A stretch of 5,201 bases of DNA, from NCBI GenBank assembly GCA_963828405.1, contig CAWHEG010000021.1:1-5201 (forward strand). Reading direction: 5' to 3'. Source of the DNA: JANMJD01 sp963828405. Its GTDB lineage: Bacteria; Actinomycetota; Acidimicrobiia; Acidimicrobiales; Ilumatobacteraceae. The notes beneath the pieces were generated by a model. The model was given only the letters and a program-made list of their open reading frames with translations. It searched no databases and was not told the DNA's origin. Position 1 is the stretch's first letter. Every line of letters starts with the position of its first letter. Below are positions 1 to 4,379 of this stretch, in pieces. The translations under genes were made by a program, and so were the position numbers.

Positions 1-2
1 GC

Positions 3-404
3 CACTATGCCGGTCTCGCTCCAACGTCGCCGGGAACCCCCAACCTCGAACCCGGCCGCACGGCTCTGGCTGTTATCGAGCGGGTCGGCGACGCGCATTA
101 CCGGGCGCTCTCCGGGCGCTGCTTCGCCGGATACCGGGTGGAGCGGACGTCCGTCGCGGCGATGTCGGCCGGGAGACGACACGCTGCCACAGAACGTCTG
201 GCGTTCCACGTCGCAGTGCTGCGCAAGACGGCGGCGCTCATGCGCTCGCTGTGCGCCGACGACTTCGTATGCGAGGATCACCGCCGGTTGATCAGACTCC
301 CAACGGTGGTAAGCCGCGATGCGGTCGTCGACTGGGGCAGAGGCGTAGCTCGCAACGACGTGAGCGGCCAACGTGGACTTGCCCGCCCCCGGTGGGGCCT
401 GTGA
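3..404 (+). CDS. Partial gene of unknown function, 5' end outside window
   Basis: A reading frame is open from the left edge and stops at TGA 402-404. Up to about base 290 its base use by codon position looks coding (by eye roughly 65% GC at position 1, 52% at position 2 and 78% at position 3), and the strand opposite does not show this pattern. The protein, 133 codons from the edge, is rich in Arg and Ala and has a likely helical stretch around the encoded ATERLAFHVAVLRKTAALM. I recognise no family. From about base 290 to the stop the frame runs antisense to a P-loop-containing fragment, so the last third is probably not native sequence; the gene may be truncated and read through a rearrangement junction. 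An internal ATG at 138 could be called as a start, but the frame is equally open upstream, so a left-side continuation is more likely. Confidence 0.35.
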   Translation, partial: HYAGLAPTSPGTPNLEPGRTALAVIERVGDAHYRALSGRCFAGYRVERTSVAAMSAGRRHAATERLAFHVAVLRKTAALMRSLCADDFVCEDHRRLIRLPTVVSRDAVVDWGRGVARNDVSGQRGLARPRWGL

Positions 405-467
405 GCCCAGAACGCAGTGATCAGACCGGGCAGACAGCACCTTCGCCCGGTCGACGACCTGGCTCAT
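288..467 (-). pseudogene. N-terminal fragment of a P-loop kinase-like protein
   Basis: Minus-strand translation from ATG 467 gives a helical lead, then CVLGSQAPPGAGKSTLAAHV. This holds a Walker A motif of the form [AG]xxxxGK[ST], with Lys30 and Ser31 encoded around 372-398. A lead helix followed by VLG, a P-loop and TLA matches the start of uridine kinase/pantothenate kinase-like nucleoside kinases in Actinobacteria; that is family knowledge, not a search result. A GAGG sits 3 nt before the ATG, which is a poor spacing, and an in-frame GTG at 476 is an alternative start. The P-loop should be followed by about 150-200 more kinase residues including a substrate-binding Asp region. Here the plausible similarity fades after about 60 residues, although the frame stays open to the left edge, and the opposite strand takes over the coding signature. 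I read it as a truncated remnant; a short intact gene of another ATPase family is less likely. Confidence 0.4.
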
Positions 468-576
468 AGACCTCACGAGCACCACGATCCAGAATCTTCC
501 AGACACTGTGCATCCAAGACGGGTGAATGGTCCGTAGACAACGATAACTGCACACCCAACGAAAGGGACACGTCAC

Positions 577-798
577 ATGAAGCGCATCATCGTCACCGGA
601 GCGTTCGCCGTTCTCGCCACCGTCAGCTTTGCTGGCACCGCCAGCGCCTTTGAACCTGGGACGCCCCAGTGCTTCGGTCAGGTGCACAAGGCCGTCAACG
701 CCGGCGCTCTGGACGGCATCGACAACGTTGGGCAGCTCGTGCAAGCCTCCGACGGCAAGGGACAGGGGAAGAACGCAACGGCCAAGAGCCTCTGCTGA
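577..798 (+). CDS. Small exported two-cysteine peptide
   Basis: Encodes 73 residues. The N-terminus is a classic Sec signal peptide: MKR, then a hydrophobic core from about residue 4 to 19, then TASA with predicted cleavage after Ala24. The mature part is about 49 residues, begins FEPGTPQC, is Gly/Asn/Gln/Lys-rich and has only two cysteines, Cys32 and Cys73. The second is the very last residue, so one disulfide could close almost the whole mature chain. There is no lipobox. The start is supported by a purine-rich ribosome binding site, GAAAGGGA at 561-568, 8 nt before the ATG. It is monocistronic and is followed at once by a strong hairpin terminator. I do not recognise a family; small secreted proteins ending in Cys are common in Actinobacteria and mostly uncharacterised. 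A cell-surface or secreted role is inferred from the signal peptide only. Confidence 0.75.
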   Translation: MKRIIVTGAFAVLATVSFAGTASAFEPGTPQCFGQVHKAVNAGALDGIDNVGQLVQASDGKGQGKNATAKSLC

Positions 799-811
799 CC
801 CATTGCTCCAC

Positions 812-863
812 AAGAGCCCTGGTGGCGGCTCGGACCTCATCGGCCCGAGCCGCCACTGCTCTT
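812..863 (+). terminator. Strong hairpin terminator after the secreted peptide gene
   Basis: A perfect 12-bp stem pairs GTGGCGGCTCGG (822-833) with CCGAGCCGCCAC (845-856) over an 11-nt loop. It is extended below a small internal bulge by AAGAGC (812-817) pairing with GCTCTT (858-863). It starts 13 nt after the peptide stop codon. There is no long T-run, as is usual for terminators of high-GC Actinobacteria. It insulates the peptide gene from the mazEF operon downstream. Confidence 0.75.
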
Positions 864-928
864 CCATGGCTTGAATCGCGTGTCGCTCTTCGTCGCTGCT
901 GTCTTCACCGTGGAAGCGCACCATACGG

Positions 929-957
929 GTGACATCTCCTGATGTTACATGTAACCT
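929..957 (+). promoter_or_regulatory. Promoter of mazEF (first copy), leaderless type
   Basis: A -35-like GTGACA (929-934, five of six bases of TTGACA) and a -10-like TAACCT (952-957, TANNNT) are separated by exactly 17 nt. The -10 ends 7 nt before ATG 965, the spacing of a leaderless actinobacterial transcript beginning at the start codon itself. This decides the antitoxin start: the in-frame GTG at 929 would lie inside the promoter. Confidence 0.65.
944..955. promoter_or_regulatory. Palindromic operator overlapping the mazEF -10 box
   Basis: GTTACATGTAAC is a perfect 12-bp palindrome. It covers the upstream part of the -10 box and most of the last third of the promoter spacer. This is where an autorepressing MazE or MazE-MazF complex would be expected to bind. 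The palindrome is seen directly; the binding protein is inferred from TA autoregulation. Confidence 0.55.
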
Positions 958-964
958 CGAGTTC

Positions 965-1183
965 ATGGCTCGTCGACCGTCTTCGTCACCCACCGCCATT
1001 CGTGTTCGCGCGCACCGCCAACGACTCCGGGAACAGGGGCTACGACCGATCCAGATCTGGGTCCCCGACGTCAGATCCCCACGGTTCACCGAGCAGGCGC
1101 ACCAACAATCGCTCGCCGTCGCGACCAGCCGACACGCCGCCGACGACCAGGCATTCATCGACGCGCTGGCCGACGACGAGTGA
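965..1183 (+). CDS. mazE: MazE-like antitoxin (DUF3018 type)
   Basis: Encodes 72 residues. The basic N-terminal half contains a charged helix (about residues 11-24, IRVRAHRQRLREQG) followed by LRPIQIWVPDVRSPRF (residues 26-41). This arrangement is typical of the small actinobacterial 'antitoxin MazE family' (DUF3018) proteins that pair with MazF. The C-terminal half, ending QAFIDALADDE, is acidic and is presumably the part that occupies the toxin. Role: neutralises the MazF encoded next to it and, with it, represses the operon. The stop overlaps the mazF start in the four bases GTGA (1180-1183), giving translational coupling. ATG 965 is preferred over GTG 929 because the promoter occupies 929-957. 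The length is normal for the family. Confidence 0.82.
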   Translation: MARRPSSSPTAIRVRAHRQRLREQGLRPIQIWVPDVRSPRFTEQAHQQSLAVATSRHAADDQAFIDALADDE

Positions 1184-1512
1184 ACCGCGGCGAGATCTGG
1201 AACGCTTCGGCGGGCAGCGGGTACGCCGGCAAGCCCCGACCCGTAGTCATTGTCCAAGACGACCGCTTCGACGCCACCGCCTCGGTGACCGTCTGCGCGT
1301 TCACGACCGACCCCACCGACGCACCGCTGATCCGACTGCTCATCGAAGCCGACCAAGTGACCGGTATCCGAGAGTCCAGTCGGCTGATGGTCGACAAGAT
1401 CACCACCATCCCGCGATCCAAGCTCGGCGAACGGATCGGCCAACTGAGCGACGACGACATGATCAGACTGTCGCGAGCACTCGTCGTGTTCCTCGGACTC
1501 GCAGGAACCTAA
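1180..1512 (+). CDS. mazF: MazF-type endoribonuclease toxin
   Basis: Encodes 110 residues from a GTG start that overlaps the antitoxin stop (GTGA). Family marks are visible in order: RGEIW at residues 3-7, the KPRPVVIVQ strand at 18-26 with the conserved RPVVIV, the central strands TVCAFTTDPTDAPLIRLLIE (about 37-56), and VDKITTIPRSKLGERIGQL at 71-89, with the IPR..L motif that forms part of the RNA-binding face. The length matches the 100-115 residues usual for MazF/PemK. MazF toxins cleave single-stranded RNA at short sequence motifs in the cytoplasm and arrest growth when the antitoxin is degraded. The cleavage motif cannot be read from the sequence. No truncation or missing conserved block is seen, so it is probably functional. 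Confidence 0.9.
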   Translation: MNRGEIWNASAGSGYAGKPRPVVIVQDDRFDATASVTVCAFTTDPTDAPLIRLLIEADQVTGIRESSRLMVDKITTIPRSKLGERIGQLSDDDMIRLSRALVVFLGLAGT

Positions 1513-1592
1513 CGAACGCGCACCCTTCACGCACCCAGAATCACGAACTCTGTCGTCCAGCCCGCGCCACGGTTCGGCCCAAGCCGGGTGCC

Positions 1593-1644
1593 CGGTATCC
1601 ACCGTTCCGTGGTGGTAGCTGAAGCCGCCGACGCCGCCCGGTAT
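1593..1644 (-). repeat. Cassette-boundary repeat A
   Basis: The first box CGGTATCCACCG (1593-1604) is identical to boxes at 2304 and 4309; the second CGGTAT (1639-1644) begins 46 nt later. The second box continues CGCTCCGCGATCCGATCG, close to what follows the first box of copy C. A small hairpin lies inside (CCACC 1599-1603 with GGTGG 1611-1615). It is in the spacer downstream of the second MazF (stop at 1731) and also downstream of the convergent first MazF (stop at 1512). Strand is given as that of the minus-strand module it follows. Confidence 0.6.
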
Positions 1645-1730
1645 CGCTCCGCGATCCGATCGTCGGTGTCGGCGCTGCCGTCGCGAGTGATGCTTGCTCC
1701 GTCGCGATTGGGATCGAGTGTGGCCGGAGG

Positions 1731-2039
1731 TCAGCAGCCGGTGGCGTCGCGGAGGCGTTGGCAGGCTTGGGCTTGCCGGTGCGGTTCGAGCTTGACGAGC
1801 CGACGACGGAAGGCGCTGCGAGGGACCGTGTGGATGTTGTCGAAATTGACGACACAGTCCGAAGGCAAGCCGTCGTGCTGTGCGGTCAGCTCGAGCTCGG
1901 AGACGAGTCCGCGTGTGGTGCGGGTGATCGCAGCCACGACGACGGCGCCGATGCGGTCTGCGACGGGATCGCGGGTGAGGACGAGCACTGGACGGTCGCC
2001 GCCCGGGGTGGCGGCGAACCAGATCTCACCGTGTTGCAT
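1731..2039 (-). CDS. mazF: MazF-type endoribonuclease toxin, second copy
   Basis: Encodes 102 residues. It has GEIWFA (residues 4-9), GDRPVLVLTRDP (14-25), the VVVAAITRTTRGLVSELEL core (33-51), DGLPSDCVVNFDNIHTVPRSAFRRRLVKL (56-84) and a C-terminal helix ending GC. These are near-canonical MazF blocks, better conserved than in the first copy, and the two paralogues are clearly from different subfamilies. Function: ribosome-independent mRNA/tRNA/rRNA endonuclease held inactive by its antitoxin. The ATG at 2039 is chosen because it gives the standard MazF N-terminus; a longer frame from 2102 adds 21 Pro/Arg/Ser-rich residues unlike the family. The start lies 14 nt inside the antitoxin gene, so the two are translationally coupled. 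It converges on the first mazF with a 218-bp spacer. Confidence 0.9.
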   Translation of the reverse strand: MQHGEIWFAATPGGDRPVLVLTRDPVADRIGAVVVAAITRTTRGLVSELELTAQHDGLPSDCVVNFDNIHTVPRSAFRRRLVKLEPHRQAQACQRLRDATGC

Positions 2040-2277
2040 CGGCCCAGTCCGACCAGTCTTCGGCGGGTCCCCACTCGGCGATCTGGCCGATCGCCGACTC
2101 ATCGGTGGTCAACGGCTGTTCGGCCCAGGTGACGGCGTCGTGTTCGGAAGCAAGACGGGTGATGTGACGGTGAAGTGCCTCACGCAGCAATTCGGACTTG
2201 TCGATGCCGAGTTCGTCCGCCCACCGTTGCGCTTGTACCGCTTCGTCGTCCTCGACCCGGAAACTCAACATTGTCAT
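2026..2277 (-). CDS. mazE: Ribbon-helix-helix antitoxin of the second MazF
   Basis: Encodes 83 residues. Residues 4-43 form a ribbon-helix-helix DNA-binding domain: strand LSFRVED, helix DEAVQAQRWADELG, then IDKSELLREALHRHITRLA. The C-terminal 40 residues are acidic and Trp-rich (EWGPAEDWSDWAD), the usual intrinsically disordered toxin-binding tail. This architecture is the common actinobacterial RHH antitoxin found before MazF; it is unlike the DUF3018 antitoxin of the first operon, so the two pairs are not recent duplicates. It overlaps the toxin by 14 nt. Two starts are possible, ATG 2277 and ATG 2271 (MTM...), with little difference. Probable autoregulation through the inverted repeat that overlaps its start (2273-2300). 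Confidence 0.87.
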   Translation of the reverse strand: MTMLSFRVEDDEAVQAQRWADELGIDKSELLREALHRHITRLASEHDAVTWAEQPLTTDESAIGQIAEWGPAEDWSDWADATR

Positions 2278-2300
2278 ACATGAAACCTACATCGTATGAC
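2273..2300 (-). promoter_or_regulatory. Inverted repeat and -10 box of the second mazEF
   Basis: GTCATAC (2273-2279) and GTATGAC (2294-2300) are perfect 7-bp inverted arms separated by 14 nt. On the minus strand the upstream arm contains a TACGAT -10-like box (2291-2296), 13 nt before ATG 2277. No good -35 is seen. The arms fit an operator for a dimer-of-dimers RHH antitoxin. Boundary repeat B begins only 4 bases away at 2304, so the promoter lies directly beside the putative recombination boundary. Confidence 0.5.
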
Positions 2301-2303
2301 ATC

Positions 2304-2356
2304 CGGTATCCACCGATCGGCGCTCAAGGGTGGGCGGTTGCGTTGGTGCTCGGTAT
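2304..2356 (-). repeat. Cassette-boundary repeat B
   Basis: CGGTATCCACCG (2304-2315) is followed 47 nt later by CGGTAT (2351-2356). It fills almost the entire spacer between the RHH gene stop (2360) and the second mazEF promoter (2300). It contains the 8-bp palindrome CCGATCGG (2313-2320) next to the first box. Boxes match copies A and C exactly; the sequence between them is not conserved. Confidence 0.6.
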
Positions 2357-2359
2357 AGC

Positions 2360-2656
2360 TCAGCTCGCGAGCCGACGCTGGACTTCGGCCACATCGGCAG
2401 CGAGTCGCTCGACCAGCGCTCGACTGTCGAGCGACGCCACGGACTCGCGGTTGCGGACCGCGTCGGCGAGCAGTTCACGCACGCACTGCGACGTTGTCAT
2501 TCCCCGCTCGGCAGCAAGCGCGTCAAGCCCGGCGGCCAGCTCGCCCGGCAGGCGAACTGACAGATGCCGATCTTGCGCGACTGCAGGCTCGGGGCGATAG
2601 TCGATGGTCTGGCCGGTCTGTTCTTCCAGCCACTGGATTCCTCGGGGCTTGGCCAT
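2360..2656 (-). CDS. Ribbon-helix-helix (CopG-like) DNA-binding protein
   Basis: Encodes 98 residues. A ribbon-helix-helix domain is visible at about residues 31-70: strand HLSVRLPGEL, helix AAGLDALAAERG, turn MTTS, helix QCVRELLADAVRNR. It is flanked by a 30-residue N-terminal arm (GIQWLEEQTGQTIDYRPEP) and a C-terminal amphipathic helix (residues 79-96) that could form a coiled coil. It is the second gene of a two-gene operon: its ATG shares one base with the stop of the upstream 62-residue gene (TGATG). Gene size and pairing resemble a TA operon, with this protein as antitoxin/repressor, but the RHH domain is central rather than N-terminal and there is no acidic tail. A plain transcriptional regulator is the alternative. 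The domain is clear; the TA role is inferred. Confidence 0.75.
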   Translation of the reverse strand: MAKPRGIQWLEEQTGQTIDYRPEPAVAQDRHLSVRLPGELAAGLDALAAERGMTTSQCVRELLADAVRNRESVASLDSRALVERLAADVAEVQRRLAS

Positions 2657-2844
2657 CAGTGGTCTCCCTGTTGACGTTCGATCGCTTCGCTGATCATGAC
2701 GGCGATATCTACGGCGAAGGCGCCAGTGGGATCGAGTTCACCAGAACCGGCAATGAGCGCCCGCAGGTCCTCGAAGATCCGCTCGAGATCGACAAGGCTC
2801 AGCACAACACCATCGTCCGAAAGCCACTCCAACCCGTCAGCCAT
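2656..2844 (-). CDS. Small acidic protein, partner of the RHH gene, unknown family
   Basis: Encodes 62 residues, MADGLEWLSDD to ERQQGDH, with about 14 Asp/Glu against 3 Arg and no Lys, so strongly acidic. Two probable helices are seen: residues 17-31 (LVDLERIFEDLRALI) and 42-58. It has no Cys, signal peptide or membrane segment, and I recognise no family. ATG 2844 is preferred because a TACGCT -10 box ends 8 nt upstream, as expected for a leaderless transcript. A longer in-frame start at 2958 (100 residues) would run through the promoter-like sequence and has weaker third-position GC. It is translationally coupled to the RHH gene. It could be the other half of an unrecognised TA pair or an acidic regulator of the RHH protein. 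Confidence 0.6.
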   Translation of the reverse strand: MADGLEWLSDDGVVLSLVDLERIFEDLRALIAGSGELDPTGAFAVDIAVMISEAIERQQGDH

Positions 2845-2845
2845 C

Positions 2846-2864
2846 GTGTGACAGCGTAACACAC
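2846..2864 (-). promoter_or_regulatory. Leaderless promoter and operator of the acidic protein/RHH operon
   Basis: GTGTG (2846-2850) and CACAC (2860-2864) are inverted arms with a 9-nt centre. The centre carries, on the minus strand, the -10-like TACGCT (2853-2858). It ends 8 nt before ATG 2844, so the transcript could begin at the start codon. No convincing -35 is seen. An operator arm pair around the -10 is what an RHH autorepressor would use. Confidence 0.5.
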
Positions 2865-2958
2865 TCGCCCGAACTGCAGTCGCCTGGAGCCTTGGGCCCG
2901 GCCCTCCGGCAATCGAGATCCATTGCGATGCTGGACGTGGCGACTGCGACTCGGTCAT

Positions 2959-3022
2959 CGGTATTGCTCCGCGTTCACACGGGTCCGGAACGGCTCCATG
3001 GAGCCGGTGGATCGCTCGGTAT
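2959..3022 (-). repeat. Cassette-boundary repeat D (degenerate)
   Basis: Two CGGTAT boxes, 2959-2964 and 3017-3022, lie 58 nt apart. The first continues TGCTCCGCG, nearly the same as the second box of copy A (CGCTCCGCG). The second is preceded by CGCT exactly as in copy C (CGCTCGGTAT). The exact 12-mer is lost. It follows the protease module on the minus strand, so each minus-strand module has one such site at its 3' side. Confidence 0.45.
2991..3006. repeat. Perfect 16-bp palindrome inside repeat D
   Basis: CGGCTCCATGGAGCCG reads identically on both strands and could extrude as an 8-bp-stem hairpin in single-stranded DNA. It lies between the two boxes of repeat D, a little off centre. It could be a recombination-site hairpin or a dimeric protein-binding site. 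Confidence 0.6.
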
Positions 3023-3190
3023 CGCAGGAGCCCGGGCACGGGTCCGGCACGGCGTCAGGGTCGTGACCGTCGCATTCGTACGATTGGAACATCACCCGGC
3101 CCGAAACCACCCCGACCAACCGAGCGGCCGCGCAAGACGGGGCCGGGCGGAGGGCCCTCACCCGCTGAATGAAACCGCGAAACTGCAACG

Positions 3191-3241
3191 AGCCCGCCGG
3201 GGTCGGTCAGCTGATCAGCGCGGCCGTTCCCCGGCGGGGCT
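3191..3241 (-). terminator. Hairpin terminator downstream of the protease gene
   Basis: AGCCCGCCGGGG (3191-3202) pairs with CCCCGGCGGGGCT (3229-3241) with a single bulged base, over a 26-nt loop that contains a further short palindrome GCTGATCAGC (3210-3219). It lies 13 bases past the protease stop codon. A T-rich tract (GTTTCGCGGTTTCATT on the minus strand) follows a few bases downstream. Confidence 0.65.
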
Positions 3242-3254
3242 CAGGTGTCTGTGC

Positions 3255-4187
3255 CTACGCGGCCTTCGTGTCGCAAACCAGGTCTGCGATGCAGTCGAGC
3301 AGCCAGTTTCGGACTACCGGGACATCCACCCGCTGGTAGCCGCCGAGGTAGCGGCAGTTGTTCGTGTAGCCGTAGCTGGTGTCGGCCACGAGGTACCCGC
3401 CGTGGATCGCCGGACCACCGGAGTCGCCGAAGCACGTCCCTCCCCCGGCCCGCGGGTCGTGCTCGTTTCCATTCATCTGCAGGATCTGCGGTGTAAGTTT
3501 CTGTCCGACCTCGGTCGTGTATCGGCGGACTATCGGCTGACGTTGCGGGATCGGTGTCCGCGGCGGTCCCTCCTGGCGAACCTCGGTGCCGTAGCCGATC
3601 GTCAGAAACTCCGTCGAGTTGAGGGCCGGTTGCTCGAAGTCGTCGAGGTAGTTCTCGGGGGCGAGCGGCGTCGTGGGCAGCCCGGGCGCCGAGTCGAGGA
3701 TCACAACCCCGGTGTCGTTCCAGTTCCTCACGTCGGTGAAGTCGCTGTACTCCGGGTGCGTCACCGTCGTGCCGAGCACCCAGGACTGTTCGCCTTCGTA
3801 GGCGGGCGACGTGATGTCGGCGGCCGTGAAGCCGACGTCGGAATGCGCATCATCGGGGCCGGCGTCGTCGGCCGCCCGGGGGATGTCGATCTCGGATTCG
3901 TCGGCGGTGCGTGAGATCTCCCAGTCGAACGTGACGGCGACCTTGCCGATGTCCAGGAACGTGCAGTGGGCCGCGGTCACGAACACCCGCGGCGCAACCA
4001 GCGTGCCCGAACAGCGGAAGCGGCCGTCCGGCTGGTAGAAGACGACCATCCCGACGTTGGAGTACGTGTTCGATCGGTCCTCGGTACCACCGGTGATGGC
4101 ACCAGCGGGCGACGACGCGGCGACGAGCGAGGGAAGTCCGATCGCCACCACCGCAGCGGAGCGAATCAGGAATCGGAACCGGGTCAT
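3255..4187 (-). CDS. Secreted trypsin-fold (S1) serine protease
   Basis: Encodes 310 residues. A Sec signal peptide (residues 1-30, MTRFRFLIRSAAVVAIGL to SSPAGA) is followed directly by ITGGTED. The catalytic triad is complete: His74 in TAAHC, Asp158 in WNDTGVVIL and Ser256 in GTCFGDSGGPA. Cysteines at 59/75 and 252/278 fit the conserved S1 disulfides, and a C-terminal pair is at 299/305. The SYG at 271-273 replaces the usual SWG wall of the S1 pocket. The residue at the trypsin Asp189 position is Gly250, so cleavage after Arg/Lys is unlikely; a chymotrypsin- or elastase-like preference is inferred. An acidic insertion (about 97-117) separates the His and Asp motifs. The start has an ideal ribosome binding site, GGAGGT (4193-4198), 5 nt upstream. 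It is monocistronic with its own terminator. Substrate and physiological role are unknown. Confidence 0.92.
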   Translation of the reverse strand: MTRFRFLIRSAAVVAIGLPSLVAASSPAGAITGGTEDRSNTYSNVGMVVFYQPDGRFRCSGTLVAPRVFVTAAHCTFLDIGKVAVTFDWEISRTADESEIDIPRAADDAGPDDAHSDVGFTAADITSPAYEGEQSWVLGTTVTHPEYSDFTDVRNWNDTGVVILDSAPGLPTTPLAPENYLDDFEQPALNSTEFLTIGYGTEVRQEGPPRTPIPQRQPIVRRYTTEVGQKLTPQILQMNGNEHDPRAGGGTCFGDSGGPAIHGGYLVADTSYGYTNNCRYLGGYQRVDVPVVRNWLLDCIADLVCDTKAA

Positions 4188-4259
4188 GCAGCACCTCCGG
4201 GGATCGGGCCTGCGGACCGAGTGCCTTGCTGGCGCCGCTCCGCGACGGCGAGAACCCGC

Positions 4260-4288
4260 AGACTACAACACCGCAGAACCAGCCAACC
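4260..4288 (-). promoter_or_regulatory. Possible protease promoter
   Basis: On the minus strand GGTTGG (4283-4288) and TAGTCT (4260-4265) are 17 nt apart, leaving a leader of about 70 nt before ATG 4187. The -35 match is weak; an overlapping TTGGCT (4281-4286) has 15-nt spacing. Suggestive only. Confidence 0.3.
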
Positions 4289-4308
4289 AGCCCCCCGGCT
4301 TCCATGCG

Positions 4309-4360
4309 CGGTATCCACCGCGATCGGATCGAGTTCGTAGCGATGAGGCTCGCTCGGTAT
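4309..4360 (-). repeat. Cassette-boundary repeat C
   Basis: CGGTATCCACCG (4309-4320), followed by CGATCGGATCG, and a second CGGTAT (4355-4360) 46 nt later. The second box ends 19 bases before the vapC stop. The spacing equals copy A and differs by one from copy B. A short AGCGA/TCGCT inverted pair lies between the boxes (4339-4354). It lies between VapBC and the protease promoter. Confidence 0.6.
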
Positions 4361-4379
4361 TGGCGCCGTGGTTGTCGAG

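Larger units (their letters stand above)
2865..3254. other. 390-base gap without a supported gene
   Basis: Contains boundary repeat D (2959-3022), a 16-bp palindrome (2991-3006) and the protease terminator (3191-3241). On the minus strand a 77-codon frame (3188-2955) overlaps an ATG at 2958 by ATGA. It is Arg/Pro/Cys-rich, shows no domain, has no convincing ribosome binding site and begins next to the terminator, so I do not call it a gene. Confidence 0.6.

Noticed and set aside
94..136. TTACCGGGCG and GGATACCGGG boxes in the left partial gene, as a further boundary repeat in the opposite orientation
   Set aside because: They resemble the reverse complement of the boxes but are 36 nt apart, one is mismatched, and they lie in a frame with a coding base pattern. 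Could be chance.
421..1602. 393-codon open frame on the minus strand
   Set aside because: It is antisense to the secreted peptide, the terminator and the whole mazEF operon, all supported by family motifs and start signals. Its protein is low in recognisable structure; long antisense frames are normal at this GC content.
1593..1644. Classical integron attC site
   Set aside because: Size and position are suitable, but no RYYYAAC...GTTRRRY core pair is found and the boxes are direct rather than inverted. Kept as an unclassified boundary repeat.
2955..3188. 77-codon minus-strand frame overlapping ATG 2958 by ATGA
   Set aside because: It could suggest a three-gene operon, but it starts at the protease terminator, crosses repeat D and the palindrome, lacks a clear ribosome binding site and has no domain. 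The downstream gene has a better start at 2844.
2892..3914. 340-codon open frame on the plus strand
   Set aside because: It runs antisense to the protease, whose triad, signal peptide and ribosome binding site are unambiguous, and through the terminator and repeat D. Arg/Val/Gly-rich shadow.
4081..4092. CGGTACCACCGG resembling the repeat box
   Set aside because: It lies in the protease gene and encodes the conserved GGTE at the mature N-terminus; one base differs from the repeat core and there is no partner box.
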